NCBI RefSeq assembly: GCF_030682935.1
Contig: NZ_JAUXNA010000347.1
Span: 1-62,642, forward strand
Source of the DNA: Polaromonas sp.
GTDB lineage: Bacteria; Pseudomonadota; Gammaproteobacteria; Burkholderiales; Burkholderiaceae_C
Length of the DNA: 62,642 bases
Direction: 5' to 3'
Shown here in pieces: positions 33,908-43,434 of this stretch. Every line of letters starts with the position of its first letter. Within the stretch, counting starts at the first letter, position 1. The notes under the pieces were generated by a model. That model worked only from the letters and a program-made list of their open reading frames with translations. It did not search any database and was not told the DNA's origin. The translations under genes were made by a program, and so were the position numbers.

Positions 33908-34618
33908 ATAAAAACCATCGAAACGCAACGCCTGTACCGCAAGATTGCCGAGCAACTGCGCTCGCTGATCAGCACAGGCGAGTTCGCCGTGGGCTCGCGC
34001 CTGCCGGCCGAGCGCGAGCTGGCCAAGCAACTGGGCGTGAGCCGCCCTTCGGTACGCGAAGCCCTGATTGCGCTGGAGGTGGAACACGTGATCGAAGTGC
34101 GCACCGGCTCGGGCATCTATGTGCTCAAGCCCAAAGCCCGCCCGCCCTCGCGCAAAAAAGCCGACGACGATGCCCAGTGGGGCCCGCTGGAGCTGATGCG
34201 GGCGCGCGAGCTGGTGGAGAGTGAGGTGGCGGCACTGGCCGCGCGCAACGCCAAAAAAGCCGACCTGCAGCTGATCGACCAGGCACTGCAACAAATGCGC
34301 GACGAAGTTGCCAAAGGCAAGATACCGCGCGAAGGCGACGAAGCTTTTCACAACGCCATTGCCCAGGCCTGCGGCAACGAGGTATTGCGCGACACCATCC
34401 GTGGTTACTGGCAAGCCCGGCACGGCACGCTGTTCGAGCGGCTGGGCGACTATTTTGAAAACCAGACCTCCTGGGACGCCGCCCTGATCGAGCACGCCGC
34501 GGTGCTGGAAGCGATCCGGGCCCACGATGCCGGCGCCGCACGCAGCGCGATGCAACGCCACCTGAAAAAAGCCCATACCCGTTACAGCGCGAGCTGGCGC
34601 CGCGCAAAGCCGTCTTAA
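33902..34618 (+). CDS. FadR-type GntR transcriptional regulator
   Basis: A 238-residue regulator. The winged-helix domain has the GntR signature (RLPAERELAKQLGVSRPSVREAL) and a C-terminal FCD all-helical ligand domain (FHNAIAQACGN; HAAVLEAIRAHD) typical of acid-sensing FadR-family members. It lies directly downstream of operator copy 2 and upstream of the first TRAP transporter, so it probably represses the threonate-type branch and itself, with a sugar acid as inducer. Confidence 0.87.
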   Translation: MPIKTIETQRLYRKIAEQLRSLISTGEFAVGSRLPAERELAKQLGVSRPSVREALIALEVEHVIEVRTGSGIYVLKPKARPPSRKKADDDAQWGPLELMRARELVESEVAALAARNAKKADLQLIDQALQQMRDEVAKGKIPREGDEAFHNAIAQACGNEVLRDTIRGYWQARHGTLFERLGDYFENQTSWDAALIEHAAVLEAIRAHDAGAARSAMQRHLKKAHTRYSASWRRAKPS

Positions 34619-34656
34619 CGCCCAGCAACTTCAACACCACCAACCGAGGAGACATC

Positions 34657-35661
34657 ATGAAAAAACGTGAATTAACCAAACTTGCCGTTAAAGCAATCGC
34701 TGCCTGTGCCCTATTCACAGGGGCCGCCGGCACCTTTGGCATTGCCAGTGCGCAGACCAAACTGAAGTGGGCACACGTCTACGAGACTTCCGAGCCTTTC
34801 CACAAGTGGTCGGTCTGGGCCGGTGACGAGATCAAGAAACGCACCAACGGCAAATACGAAGTCCAGGTATTTCCGGCCTCGACGCTGGGCAAGGAATCGG
34901 ATATCAACCAAGGCCTGACACTCGGCACGGTGGACATCATCCTGACCGGCGCCAGCTTTGCCGGCAACACCTACAAGCCGCTGGCCGTCACCTACTTCCC
35001 CTTCATCTTCCGCGATTCCGACCATCTGCTGAAGTACGCCAAGAGCGACGTTTTCAAGGAGCTGTCCAAGGGCTACGACGACAAGAGCGGCAACCACATC
35101 ACGGCGCTCAACTACTACGGCGCCCGCCATGTGACATCGAGCGCGGCCAAGCCTGTCACCAAGCCCGAGGACATGAAGGGCCTGAAGATCCGCGTGCCCG
35201 ACGCGCCGGCCTACATGGCTTTCCCCAAGGCGCTGGGCGCCAATGCCACGCCGATTGCCTTTGCCGAGGTGTACCTGGCGCTGCAGAACAACACAGTCGA
35301 CGCGCAGGAAAATCCGCTGCCGACCATTGAAGCCAAGAAGTTCTTCGAGGTGCAGAAAAACATCTCGCTGACCGGCCACATCATCGACTCGCTGCTGACG
35401 GTGACCTCGGGCCAGCTCTGGGCCAAGCTCTCGGCCGACGAGAAAAAGATCTTCTCCGACGTAATGCAGGAAGCTGCCGAGAAAACCGGGCGCGAAATCA
35501 TCGCCTCGGAAATCCGCTTGGCTGAAGAGTTCAAGAAAAGGGGCAACAACGTGATCACGGTTGACAAAAACGCCTTCCGTGAAGCGGTGCTGAAAAACAC
35601 CAAGCCAACCGACCACGGCTACCGCCAGCAAGACTACGACCGCATCACTGCCATCAAGTGA
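34657..35661 (+). CDS. dctP: TRAP transporter substrate-binding protein DctP (system 1)
   Basis: A 334-residue periplasmic binding protein. A signal peptide (AIAACALFTGAAGTFGIASA) is followed by a DctP-type domain with the arginine-bearing LKIRVPDAPAYM, typical of carboxylate-binding TRAP receptors. It starts with GAGGAG upstream (34646-34651). It precedes dctQ and dctM, separated from them by an intrinsic terminator. The ligand is probably a sugar acid, based on neighbours. Confidence 0.92.
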   Translation: MKKRELTKLAVKAIAACALFTGAAGTFGIASAQTKLKWAHVYETSEPFHKWSVWAGDEIKKRTNGKYEVQVFPASTLGKESDINQGLTLGTVDIILTGASFAGNTYKPLAVTYFPFIFRDSDHLLKYAKSDVFKELSKGYDDKSGNHITALNYYGARHVTSSAAKPVTKPEDMKGLKIRVPDAPAYMAFPKALGANATPIAFAEVYLALQNNTVDAQENPLPTIEAKKFFEVQKNISLTGHIIDSLLTVTSGQLWAKLSADEKKIFSDVMQEAAEKTGREIIASEIRLAEEFKKRGNNVITVDKNAFREAVLKNTKPTDHGYRQQDYDRITAIK

Positions 35662-35669
35662 GCCACGCC

Positions 35670-35711
35670 GCTGCCCGCGTTGCCAGCCGGCACCGCGGGC
35701 AGCCTTTTTTT
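35670..35711 (+). terminator. intrinsic terminator after dctP (attenuates dctQM)
   Basis: A perfect 10-bp stem GCTGCCCGCG (35670-35679) / CGCGGGCAGC (35694-35703), a 14-base loop and a seven-T run (35705-35711). It lies between dctP and dctQ and would give more binding protein than membrane subunits. Confidence 0.8.
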
Positions 35712-35737
35712 GACAGCTGCCTGCAAGCGGAGCCTTC

Positions 35738-36292
35738 ATGAGCGAAAAAATCATCAGTGATGACGGCGAGTTCCACGCCGAAGACGAGGTCGTGGACCTG
35801 TCGCACACCACGCCTGAGGCGTGGCTGGCCCTGGGCCTTTTCTGGGTGCTGGGTCTGACCGTACTCTACCAGTTCATCACGCGCTACGTGCTCAACGATT
35901 CAGCCGCCTGGACCGAGGAAATAGCGCGCTACCAGCTGATTGCGGTGGTGTTCATCGGCGCGGCCATTGGCGTGGCCAAGAACAACCACATTCAGGTCGA
36001 TTTCTTTTACCGCCATATGCCCGCGCGGATGAGCCGGCTCATGTCGGGCCTGGTCGATGTGGTGCGCATCAGCTTTTTCGCCGCTGCCGTTGCCATGACC
36101 ATCCAGATGATGCTCAAGATCGGCAACCAGACGCGCATGACCGTGGTCGATCTGCCAATGAACGTGGTGTATGCGCTGTGCCTGCTCGGCTTTGCCGTCA
36201 TGCTGCTGCGCTCGCTCCAGGTCGCACTGATTCATTACCGCCGCGGCTACAGTGTGCTTGAGCGGCCCGACACCACGATGGAAGATCGCTGA
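35738..36292 (+). CDS. dctQ: TRAP transporter small membrane subunit DctQ (system 1)
   Basis: A 184-residue four-helix membrane protein. The DctQ hallmark (TRYVLNDSAAWTEEIARYQLIAVVFIGAAIGVAKNNHIQVDFF) is recognisable, with conserved E-x5-Y and H-I-x-V-D. It partners DctM in the inner membrane. It starts 26 bases after the terminator hairpin. The N-terminus carries an extra acidic cytosolic stretch (EDEVVDLSHTTPEAW). Confidence 0.88.
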   Translation: MSEKIISDDGEFHAEDEVVDLSHTTPEAWLALGLFWVLGLTVLYQFITRYVLNDSAAWTEEIARYQLIAVVFIGAAIGVAKNNHIQVDFFYRHMPARMSRLMSGLVDVVRISFFAAAVAMTIQMMLKIGNQTRMTVVDLPMNVVYALCLLGFAVMLLRSLQVALIHYRRGYSVLERPDTTMEDR

Positions 36293-36307
36293 ACGCGCAA
36301 CAAACCC

Positions 36308-37699
36308 ATGCTTAAAATATTCTTCCTGATCTTCATGGGTGCCGGCGTTCCGGTGGCCATCGCCATGGCGGGCGCCTCGCTCGTCTACATCCTCTTTACC
36401 GACAACCTGCCGCCTTTTGTGGTGATCCACCGCATGGTGTCGGGCATCGACAGCTTTCCACTGCTGGCCGTGCCCTTTTTCATCCTGGCCGGCAACCTGA
36501 TGAACAACGCCGGCATCACCACCCGCATCTACAACTTTGCGCTGGCGCTGGTGGGCTGGCTCAAGGGCGGACTCGGCCACGTCAACATTGTGGGCTCGGT
36601 GATTTTTGCCGGCATGAGCGGCACCGCAATTGCTGACGCGGCTGGGCTGGGCACCATCGAGATCAAGGCCATGAAGGAACACGGCTACTCGTCGGAGTTT
36701 GCCGTCGGCGTGACGGCTGCGTCGGCGACGCTGGGGCCCATCATTCCGCCCAGCCTGCCCTTTGTGATCTACGGCATGATGGCCAACGTCTCCATCGGCG
36801 CGCTGTTTCTGGCCGGCCTGCTGCCGGGCTTGCTGCTGGCTGTGCTGATGATGCTCACCGTCGCTTACTTCGCCCACAAAAACAAATGGGGCGGTGACAT
36901 CCGGTTTTCGGGCAGCCGCTTTGCCAAGGCCATGCTGGAACTCGCCGTGGTAGCGGCCTGGCCGCTGGTCATGTGGGGCCTGATCCATCTGGGCTCACCC
37001 GCCCAGGCCACTGTTGTCGCTGGCCTGATTGCACTGTTTGTGCTCGACAAGCTCTGCAAGTTTGAGGCAGTGCTGCCCATCATGACGCCGGTGCTGCTGA
37101 TAGGCGGCATGACGACCGGCATCTTCACGCCCACCGAGGGCGCGATTGCGGCCTGCGTCTGGGCCATGGTGCTGGGTTTTGCCTGGTACCGGTCGCTCAA
37201 ATTCAAGATGTTCGTCAAGGTCTGCCTGGACACGGTGGAAACCACCTCGACGGTGCTGTTCATCGTGGCCGCAGCGTCGATCTTTGGCTGGATGCTGACC
37301 GCCACCGGTGTCACCACTGCCATCGCATCCTGGGTGCTGGCTTTCACCCAGGAAGCCTGGGTGTTTTTGCTGCTGGCCAACCTGCTGATGCTGTTTGTCG
37401 GCTGCTTCCTGGAGCCCACCGCCGCCATCACCATCCTGGTGCCGATTCTGTTGCCGATCACGCAGCAGTTGGGCATCGACCCGGTCCACTTCGGGCTGGT
37501 GATGGTGCTCAACCTGATGATCGGCCTGCTGCATCCGCCCATGGGCATGGTGCTGTTTGTGCTGGCGCGGGTGGCCAAGCTGTCGGTCGAGCGCACCACC
37601 ATGGCTATCCTGCCGTGGCTGATACCGCTGCTGGTCAGCCTGGGCCTGATCACCTACTTTCCCAAGGCGGTGCTCTGGTTGCCGAAAATGTTTTATTGA
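36308..37699 (+). CDS. dctM: TRAP transporter large permease DctM (system 1)
   Basis: A 463-residue permease with 12 or more hydrophobic segments. The DctM signatures SFPLLAVPFFILAGNLMNNAGITTR and SGTAIADAAGLGTIEI are clear, followed by GPIIPPSLPFVIYG. It carries out Na-driven import with DctQ and DctP. It is in the same operon as dctQ. Confidence 0.92.
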   Translation: MLKIFFLIFMGAGVPVAIAMAGASLVYILFTDNLPPFVVIHRMVSGIDSFPLLAVPFFILAGNLMNNAGITTRIYNFALALVGWLKGGLGHVNIVGSVIFAGMSGTAIADAAGLGTIEIKAMKEHGYSSEFAVGVTAASATLGPIIPPSLPFVIYGMMANVSIGALFLAGLLPGLLLAVLMMLTVAYFAHKNKWGGDIRFSGSRFAKAMLELAVVAAWPLVMWGLIHLGSPAQATVVAGLIALFVLDKLCKFEAVLPIMTPVLLIGGMTTGIFTPTEGAIAACVWAMVLGFAWYRSLKFKMFVKVCLDTVETTSTVLFIVAAASIFGWMLTATGVTTAIASWVLAFTQEAWVFLLLANLLMLFVGCFLEPTAAITILVPILLPITQQLGIDPVHFGLVMVLNLMIGLLHPPMGMVLFVLARVAKLSVERTTMAILPWLIPLLVSLGLITYFPKAVLWLPKMFY

Positions 37700-37725
37700 C
37701 ATTGTTTTATTGAAGAAAAACACGC

Positions 37726-39252
37726 ATGACTCCATTCATTCGCCTTCACCCTGACGACGATGTGCTGATCGCCCGCCAGCAATTGCTCAGCGGCACCAGC
37801 GTCGAAGGCATTCCGATCAAGGGCCTGATCCCGGCCGGTCACAAAATTTCCACCCATGCCATCGCGCCGGGCGAGGCGGTGCGGCGCTACAACCAGGTCA
37901 TCGGTTTTGCCAGCAAACCGATTGCTGCCGGCGAGCACATTCACACCCACAACCTGGACATGGGCCCGAACAAGGGCGACTTTGCGCGCGACTACGCCAT
38001 TGGTGCCGACGTCAAACCCGAGCCGGCCCGGCGCGAAGCCACCTTCATGGGCATCAAACGCGCTGACGGCCGCGTCGCGACGCGCAACTACATCGGCATC
38101 CTGTCCAGCGTCAATTGCTCGGCCACGGCCGCCCGCGCCATTGCAGACCACTTCTCGCGACAGAACCATCCTGCCGCATTGGCGAATTTCCCCAACGTTG
38201 ACGGCGTGGTCGCGCTGACCCACGGCACCGGTTGCGGCATGGACACCGACGGCCTGGGCATGCAGATTTTGCAGCGCACCCTGGCCGGTTATGCGACGCA
38301 CGCCAACTTCGCCGCCGTGCTGGTGGTGGGCCTGGGCTGCGAGTCGAATCAGATCAATGCCTGGCTGGCCAACAGCAGCCTGCGCGAGGGCGACACCTTG
38401 CGCGTGTTCAGCATTCAGGACACCGGTGGCACGGCCAAGACAGTCGCCAAAGGCATTGCACTCATCAACGACATGCTGCCCCAGGCCAACGCGGTCAAGC
38501 GCGAGCCTTGCAGCGCCGCCCACATCGCCATCGGCCTGCAATGCGGCGGCTCGGACGGCTACTCGGGCATCAGCGCCAACCCGGCACTGGGTGCGGCGGT
38601 CGATCTGCTGGTGGCGCACGGCGGGACCGCCATCCTGAGCGAGACGCCTGAAATTTACGGCGCGGAACACCTGCTGACGCGCCGGGCGGTGAAACCCGAT
38701 GTGGCTGAAAAGCTGATAAAGCGCATCAAGTGGTGGGAGCACTACACCCAGATCAACGACGGCGAGATGAACAACAACCCCTCGCCCGGCAACAAGGCCG
38801 GCGGGCTGACCACCATTCTCGAAAAATCACTGGGCGCCGTTGCCAAAGGCGGCACCACCAACCTGCAGGCGGTCTATGAATATGCCGAGCAGGTGGTGGC
38901 CCATGGCTTTGTCTACATGGACACCCCCGGCTACGACCCGGTCAGCGCGACCGGCCAGGTGGCGGGGGGCGCCAACCTGATCTGCTTTACCACCGGCCGT
39001 GGTTCGGCCTACGGCTGCGCGCCCTCGCCCTCGCTCAAGCTGTCCACCAACTCGGCGCTGTGGCGCAAGCAGGAAGACGACATGGACATCAACTGCGGCG
39101 AGATCATCGACGGCAGCAGCACGGTGGCCGAGATGGGGCAGCGCATTTTTGAGCGGGTGCTGGCCACAGCCTCAGGCGAAAAAAGCAAGAGCGAATCGCA
39201 CGGCTACGGACAAAACGAGTTTGTGCCATGGCAAGTCGGCGCCGTGATGTAA
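37726..39252 (+). CDS. altronate/galactarate dehydratase-family enzyme (UxaA type)
   Basis: A 508-residue protein uniting a short N-terminal SAF domain (about residues 1-95; LHPDDDVLIARQQLL, AIAPGEAVRRYN) with the dehydratase body (GYDPVSATGQVAGGANLICFTTGRGSAYGCAP, GYSGISANPALGAAVDLL). Family members eliminate water from altronate, galactarate or related acids to give 2-keto-3-deoxy acids, with a metal cofactor. It starts 26 bases after the TRAP genes, which suggests its substrate is what they import. Confidence 0.88.
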   Translation: MTPFIRLHPDDDVLIARQQLLSGTSVEGIPIKGLIPAGHKISTHAIAPGEAVRRYNQVIGFASKPIAAGEHIHTHNLDMGPNKGDFARDYAIGADVKPEPARREATFMGIKRADGRVATRNYIGILSSVNCSATAARAIADHFSRQNHPAALANFPNVDGVVALTHGTGCGMDTDGLGMQILQRTLAGYATHANFAAVLVVGLGCESNQINAWLANSSLREGDTLRVFSIQDTGGTAKTVAKGIALINDMLPQANAVKREPCSAAHIAIGLQCGGSDGYSGISANPALGAAVDLLVAHGGTAILSETPEIYGAEHLLTRRAVKPDVAEKLIKRIKWWEHYTQINDGEMNNNPSPGNKAGGLTTILEKSLGAVAKGGTTNLQAVYEYAEQVVAHGFVYMDTPGYDPVSATGQVAGGANLICFTTGRGSAYGCAPSPSLKLSTNSALWRKQEDDMDINCGEIIDGSSTVAEMGQRIFERVLATASGEKSKSESHGYGQNEFVPWQVGAVM

Positions 39253-39258
39253 TTTTTT

Positions 39259-40413
39259 ATGCAAAAAACATTCCAAGCCCCCGAATTACAAGCGCAAGTA
39301 GCTACTATTTTAGTAGCAGCCGGCAGTTCCCCCGAAGAAGCTGCAACCGTCGCGGCCAACCTGGTGCAGGCCAACCTGAGCGGCCACGACTCGCACGGCG
39401 TGGGCATGCTGCCGCGTTATGTGGATGCAGTGCTCGAAGGCGGCCTCAAACCGAACACCAGCGTGCGCGTGGTCCTCGACACCGGTTCGCTGCTGACGCT
39501 GGACGGCCAGCGCGGCTACGGCCAGGTCGTCGGCGAGCAGGCCATGGCACTCGGCATCAGCCGCGCCCAAACCCACGGCAGCTGCATCATGACCTTGGGC
39601 AATGCGCACCACTTGGGCCGCATCGGGCACTTTGCCGAAATGGCCGTGGCCCAAGACCTGGTGTCCCTGCATTTTGTCAATGTTCTGTCGCGCCCGGTGG
39701 TGGCGCCCTTTGGCGGCGCCGACGGGCGCTATGGCACCAACCCCTGCTGCATTGGCATTCCGCTGAAGGGGCATCGCGTCGCGAGCGAACGCAGCGAAGG
39801 GCCGCCCCGAGCAAGTTCAGCCCCCCCGGGGGGCAGCGAACCACACGCAGTGGGGAGCGTGGGGGCCCATTTCCTGCTCGACTTTGCCACCAGCCGCGTG
39901 GCCCAGGGCAAGATGCGTGTGGCGCACAACGAAGGCCGGCGCGTCGAGCCCGGCACGCTGATTGACGAATACGGCCACCCCAGCACCGATCCAGGCGTGG
40001 TGGTGGTGCCGCAAAGCAATGGTTTGTTTGGTGCGCTGCTGGCCTTTGGCGAGCACAAGGGTTACGGCCTGGCCGTGGCCTGCGAACTGCTGGGCGGCGC
40101 CTTGACCGGCGGCGGCACCTGGCATCGGCCGACCGACCCCGCCGTGCGCGCCGTCATCAACGGCATGCTCACCATCCTGATCGACCCGGCCCGGCTCGGC
40201 ACCCAGGCCGTTTTTGAGCAGGAAGCTATGGCTTTTGTCGACTGGCTCACGGCCGGGCCGGTCGCCCCCGGCTTTGACGCGGTGCAGATTGCCGGCGACC
40301 CGGAGCGCGCCAGTCGCGCGCAGCGCGCAGTCGATGGCATCGCGGTCGATCTCCAGACCTGGCAAGAGATTGTTGCGGCGGGCCACAGGGTCGGCGTCAC
40401 TTTGCCAAGCTGA
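39259..40413 (+). CDS. Ldh2-type malate/lactate/ureidoglycolate dehydrogenase with REP-like in-frame insert
   Basis: A 384-residue NAD(P)-dependent oxidoreductase of the malate/L-lactate/sulfolactate dehydrogenase (Ldh2) family: ANLSGHDSHGVGMLPRYVDA, GNAHHLGRIGHFAE, FLLDFATSRVAQGK, HKGYGLAVACELLGGALTG. Between IGIPL (residue 169) and HFLLDF (204), where relatives have just a few residues, about 33 residues of low complexity (ASERSEGPPRASSAPPGGS) are inserted in frame. The enzyme presumably oxidises a hydroxy acid from the imported sugar acid. The insert could impair or merely decorate the surface. Confidence 0.85.
   Translation: MQKTFQAPELQAQVATILVAAGSSPEEAATVAANLVQANLSGHDSHGVGMLPRYVDAVLEGGLKPNTSVRVVLDTGSLLTLDGQRGYGQVVGEQAMALGISRAQTHGSCIMTLGNAHHLGRIGHFAEMAVAQDLVSLHFVNVLSRPVVAPFGGADGRYGTNPCCIGIPLKGHRVASERSEGPPRASSAPPGGSEPHAVGSVGAHFLLDFATSRVAQGKMRVAHNEGRRVEPGTLIDEYGHPSTDPGVVVVPQSNGLFGALLAFGEHKGYGLAVACELLGGALTGGGTWHRPTDPAVRAVINGMLTILIDPARLGTQAVFEQEAMAFVDWLTAGPVAPGFDAVQIAGDPERASRAQRAVDGIAVDLQTWQEIVAAGHRVGVTLPS
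39769..39867. repeat. REP-like palindromic element inserted inside a coding sequence
   Basis: About 99 bp (33 codons) of GC-rich sequence with internal palindromes, notably CAGCCCCCCCGGGGGGCAG (39818-39836) and GGGCCGCCCC. It interrupts the conserved IGIPL...HFLLDF run of the Ldh2-type gene without breaking the frame. Its style resembles dispersed intergenic palindromes of Comamonadaceae genomes. Boundaries are approximate. Confidence 0.7.
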
Positions 40414-40432
40414 CGGCCTCAGGTGCGCGCAT

Positions 40433-40984
40433 TCAGGATGCAGATTGGCTGGCATCATGGGATGGCCACCGGGCAGCCACGGCGGCCACGATGGCCTCGG
40501 GCCGGCTCGCCATATCAAAGCTTTGTGCATCTTCCCCCACGCCCGGCACTTCCAGCGTGGCGAGCTGGCTGGCCAGCAGCGACAGCGGCATGTAATGGCC
40601 GGTCCGCGCTGCCATGCGCGCTGCCATGCGCGCTGCCAGCAACTCGTAATCGCCATGCAGGTAGAGAAAATGCAGCTCGGGCGCACCCTGGCGCAGGATG
40701 TCCCGGTAAGAACACTTGAGCGCCGAGCACGACAGCACCAGGCCCTGCCCGGTCCGGCGTGCTGCGCCGATCCGCTCGGCCAGGGTCTGCAGCCAACCGG
40801 CACGATCCGCATCGCTCAAGGCGAAACCGGCTGCCATCCGGGCCACGTTGCCGGCCGGATGCAAGGTATCGCCTTCGAGAAATGGCAGGCCCAGCGCGGC
40901 GGCCAGCTGGGCGCCCACCGTGCTTTTGCCGCAGCCGCTGACACCCATCACGACAAAAATATCGGAACGCTTACTTTGATACAT
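40433..40984 (-). CDS. gntK: gluconokinase
   Basis: A 183-residue thermoresistant-type gluconokinase. Walker A is MGVSGCGKST; EGDTLHP, CSALKCSYRDILR and RTGHYMPLSLLASQLATLE are the family motifs. It converts gluconate to 6-phosphogluconate in the cytoplasm. A small 12-bp tandem repeat duplicates the residues MAAR (40614-40646), an extension relative to usual family members. It lies on the minus strand, downstream of the two enolase-superfamily genes. Confidence 0.92.
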   Translation of the reverse strand: MYQSKRSDIFVVMGVSGCGKSTVGAQLAAALGLPFLEGDTLHPAGNVARMAAGFALSDADRAGWLQTLAERIGAARRTGQGLVLSCSALKCSYRDILRQGAPELHFLYLHGDYELLAARMAARMAARTGHYMPLSLLASQLATLEVPGVGEDAQSFDMASRPEAIVAAVAARWPSHDASQSAS

Positions 40985-41026
40985 GACAGGGCGTTCGCGC
41001 CAGCAGGAGAGGCATGAGACACCGAC

Positions 41027-42139
41027 TCAGGCGGTGGCTTGCCGGTATTGCGCCCACGCCGCTGGCGTGGGCGTGGTGCCGGCGCCGGGCAGTTCGGGCC
41101 GACGGAAATAACCATCAACCACCTCGGCCGGGTCGGTGAAGCAGGCCTTGATCCACGGAATGTATTCCAGCACCGCGCAGGCGGGATGGGCGAACGACAA
41201 GTGCACATGCACCTGACTCATGTCGCCCGCGTGCGGTGCCACCGGCAGACGAAAGGCGTGTGCCGTCTCGCACACGCGCAGCACCTCGGTCAAACCGGCC
41301 ATGCGCGTCACGTCGGGCTGCACCCAGTGGATCGCCTGCTGATGGAAGAACTCGGCAAACGCATCGGAACTGTACAACTGCTCGCCCAGCGCCACCGGAA
41401 TCGGGGTGGCGCGCGCAAGCTGCGCGTGGCCCTTGACGTCGTCGTACCACAGTGGCTCTTCAAACCAGTACACATCAAATGCCTCCGCCGCGCGGCAAAA
41501 GCGCTGACAGGTGGGCAAGTCCCATTTGCCGTTGCCATCAATCGCCAGCGTGACGTCGGGGCCGATCGCCTGGCGCACGGCGGCCAGACGCCGCAAATCA
41601 CGCTCTACGGTGGAGCCGACCTTGATCTTGATGCCGGTAAAGCCCTGCGCCACCGCACGCTGAGCGCCTTCGACCAGCTGGTCATCGGCCAGGCTGAGCC
41701 AGCCAATATCGGTGTTGTAGGCGCGAACCTTGCCACGCACCTGGCCACCGAGCAATTGCCACAGGGGTTGCTGCGCCGCCTTGGCTTTCAGGTCCCACAG
41801 GGCCACATCAATCGCCGCATGCGCCAGCGTCGTGATACCGGCGCGCCCGACCCACTGCAGTGCCGGGTTGCGGGCTATTTTGTGCCACAAACGGTTGATG
41901 TCACTGGCGTCTTCTCCCAGCAGCAGCGGGGCATGGCAGGTTTCAATACAGCGCGTGATGAGCTGATCGCTGGGCAAATGGGCATGCGTGCCCGTAAAGC
42001 CGTAGCCCGTCAGGCCGTCTTCAGTTTCAATCTGTGCACCCACCACACCCCAGTGCGAGATGGTGTGGGTGCTGTCGGCAATCTGCGCTCCGGTGACCGG
42101 AACATGCAGGATGAAAGGCTTGACCGATTTGATTTTCAT
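41027..42139 (-). CDS. enolase-superfamily acid-sugar dehydratase (MR/MLE type), first copy
   Basis: A 370-residue mandelate racemase/muconate lactonizing-type enzyme. The KxK base lies in GIKIKVG, metal ligands in [14 protein letters not shown] and LGEQLY, and a histidine in VAPHAGDM. That constellation fits a MR-subgroup dehydratase or racemase of sugar acids. The start at 42139 ([11 protein letters not shown]) is preferred over the longer frame to 42259, which runs into the neighbouring gene. Substrate is unknown. Confidence 0.82.
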   Translation of the reverse strand: MKIKSVKPFILHVPVTGAQIADSTHTISHWGVVGAQIETEDGLTGYGFTGTHAHLPSDQLITRCIETCHAPLLLGEDASDINRLWHKIARNPALQWVGRAGITTLAHAAIDVALWDLKAKAAQQPLWQLLGGQVRGKVRAYNTDIGWLSLADDQLVEGAQRAVAQGFTGIKIKVGSTVERDLRRLAAVRQAIGPDVTLAIDGNGKWDLPTCQRFCRAAEAFDVYWFEEPLWYDDVKGHAQLARATPIPVALGEQLYSSDAFAEFFHQQAIHWVQPDVTRMAGLTEVLRVCETAHAFRLPVAPHAGDMSQVHVHLSFAHPACAVLEYIPWIKACFTDPAEVVDGYFRRPELPGAGTTPTPAAWAQYRQATA

Positions 42140-42173
42140 GGAAAAACTCAGGTTTTTGTTTGACTGGGACGCT

Positions 42174-43373
42174 TCAATCCGGCACCGAGACCCGCACCGT
42201 CGCATCCGCGCGCTGGTGCAGGTCTGGCAACAGCTCCAACCCGAGTCCGGGCTTGTCATTAAGACTGATCATGCCGTTTTGTACCGTCGGCAATTCGGTC
42301 ACCAACTCCTGGTACCAGCCGCTGTAAAAGGCGCGCACGCTTTCCTGGATCAGCGCATTGGGCGCATGCAATGACAGATGGGTGGACGCAGTCCACACCA
42401 CCGGCCCGGTGCAATCGTGCGGCGCCACCGGCAGTTGCCAGGCGTCGGCCATGGCGGCAATCTTACGCGCCTCGGTCAGGCCGCCGCACCAGCTCAGGTC
42501 CAGCATCGCCACCCCGGCCACGCCGGTTTGCAGATAGTCCTTGAAACCCCATTTGTAGCTCAGCGTCTCGCTGGCGCAGATCAGGGCGTCGCAGTCCTTC
42601 GCATACTGCTTGAGCAGATCAAGACTGTCCATGCGAATGGCGTCCTCATGCCAGAAGGTGTTGAAGGGCTTGAGCGCGCGCGCGATCTTCTGCGCCATCG
42701 GCAGCCGCCACAGGCTGTGAAACTCGACCATGATGTCCATTTTTTGGCCGACCGCCTGGCGAATTTTTCGGAACGGCTCCAGTGCCAGATCGAGGTCGAC
42801 GTTGCTGATGTACTGGCCATCGCTTTTTTCTGCGGCCGGGTCAAAGGGCCAGATTTTCATCGCGGTGATGCCTTCGCTGAGCAAGGACTCCGCCAGTTCG
42901 TCGGCCCGGTGCAAAAAACCTTCCAGGTCTTCGTAGGGCCCGGCATGCTGCCCCAGCCCCCAATTGGCCGTGCTCTGGTTGACCGTGTTGCGCACATACT
43001 GGTAGCCGGCGCAGGTGTTGTAAATGCGGATGGCATCGCGGCTCTTGCCACCGAGCGCGGTATGCACCGGCATGTTGGCGGCCTTGCCGAAGATGTCCCA
43101 CAGCGCAATGTCCACGGCCGAGTTGCCGCGCGTCTCGACGCCCGAGCCACGCCAGCCCAGATACCCCATCATGTCCTTGTTGCGCGCCTCAATCGCCAGC
43201 GGGTTCTTGCCCAACAGTTTGGGCGCGACCCACTCATGCAGATAGGACTCCACCGCTTGCGCCCCCATGAACGTTTCCCCCAAGCCCACCAGGCCTTCAT
43301 CGGTATGAATGCGGACCCAGATGATGTTGGGAAATTCGCCCAGACGAATGGTTTCGACTTTGCTGATTTTCAA
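42174..43373 (-). CDS. enolase-superfamily acid-sugar dehydratase, DgoD-like, second copy
   Basis: A 399-residue MR/MLE-family protein. Metal-binding residues lie in [10 protein letters not shown] (E rather than the usual D, with the paired H), HEDAIR and [14 protein letters not shown] closes the active site. This resembles galactonate/mannonate-type dehydratases. With dgoK and dgoA nearby it might make 2-keto-3-deoxy-D-galactonate, but L-sugar-acid substrates are equally possible. It follows the TRAP operon terminator and precedes the other enolase-superfamily gene by 34 bases. Confidence 0.82.
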   Translation of the reverse strand: MKISKVETIRLGEFPNIIWVRIHTDEGLVGLGETFMGAQAVESYLHEWVAPKLLGKNPLAIEARNKDMMGYLGWRGSGVETRGNSAVDIALWDIFGKAANMPVHTALGGKSRDAIRIYNTCAGYQYVRNTVNQSTANWGLGQHAGPYEDLEGFLHRADELAESLLSEGITAMKIWPFDPAAEKSDGQYISNVDLDLALEPFRKIRQAVGQKMDIMVEFHSLWRLPMAQKIARALKPFNTFWHEDAIRMDSLDLLKQYAKDCDALICASETLSYKWGFKDYLQTGVAGVAMLDLSWCGGLTEARKIAAMADAWQLPVAPHDCTGPVVWTASTHLSLHAPNALIQESVRAFYSGWYQELVTELPTVQNGMISLNDKPGLGLELLPDLHQRADATVRVSVPD

Positions 43374-43383
43374 TTGAAACTCC

Positions 43384-43419
43384 GTAAAAAAGGCCGCGAG
43401 GGTTACCCCTGGCGGCCTT
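43384..43419 (-). terminator. intrinsic terminator after dctP (system 2)
   Basis: On the minus strand AAGGCCGC (43419-43412) pairs with GCGGCCTT (43397-43390), with an inner AGGG/CCCT, followed by a T-run (43390-43385). It lies between the system-2 dctP stop and the DgoD-like gene, reducing transcription of the enzymes after the transporter. Confidence 0.75.
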
Positions 43420-43434
43420 CACTGATGCCAGGAA

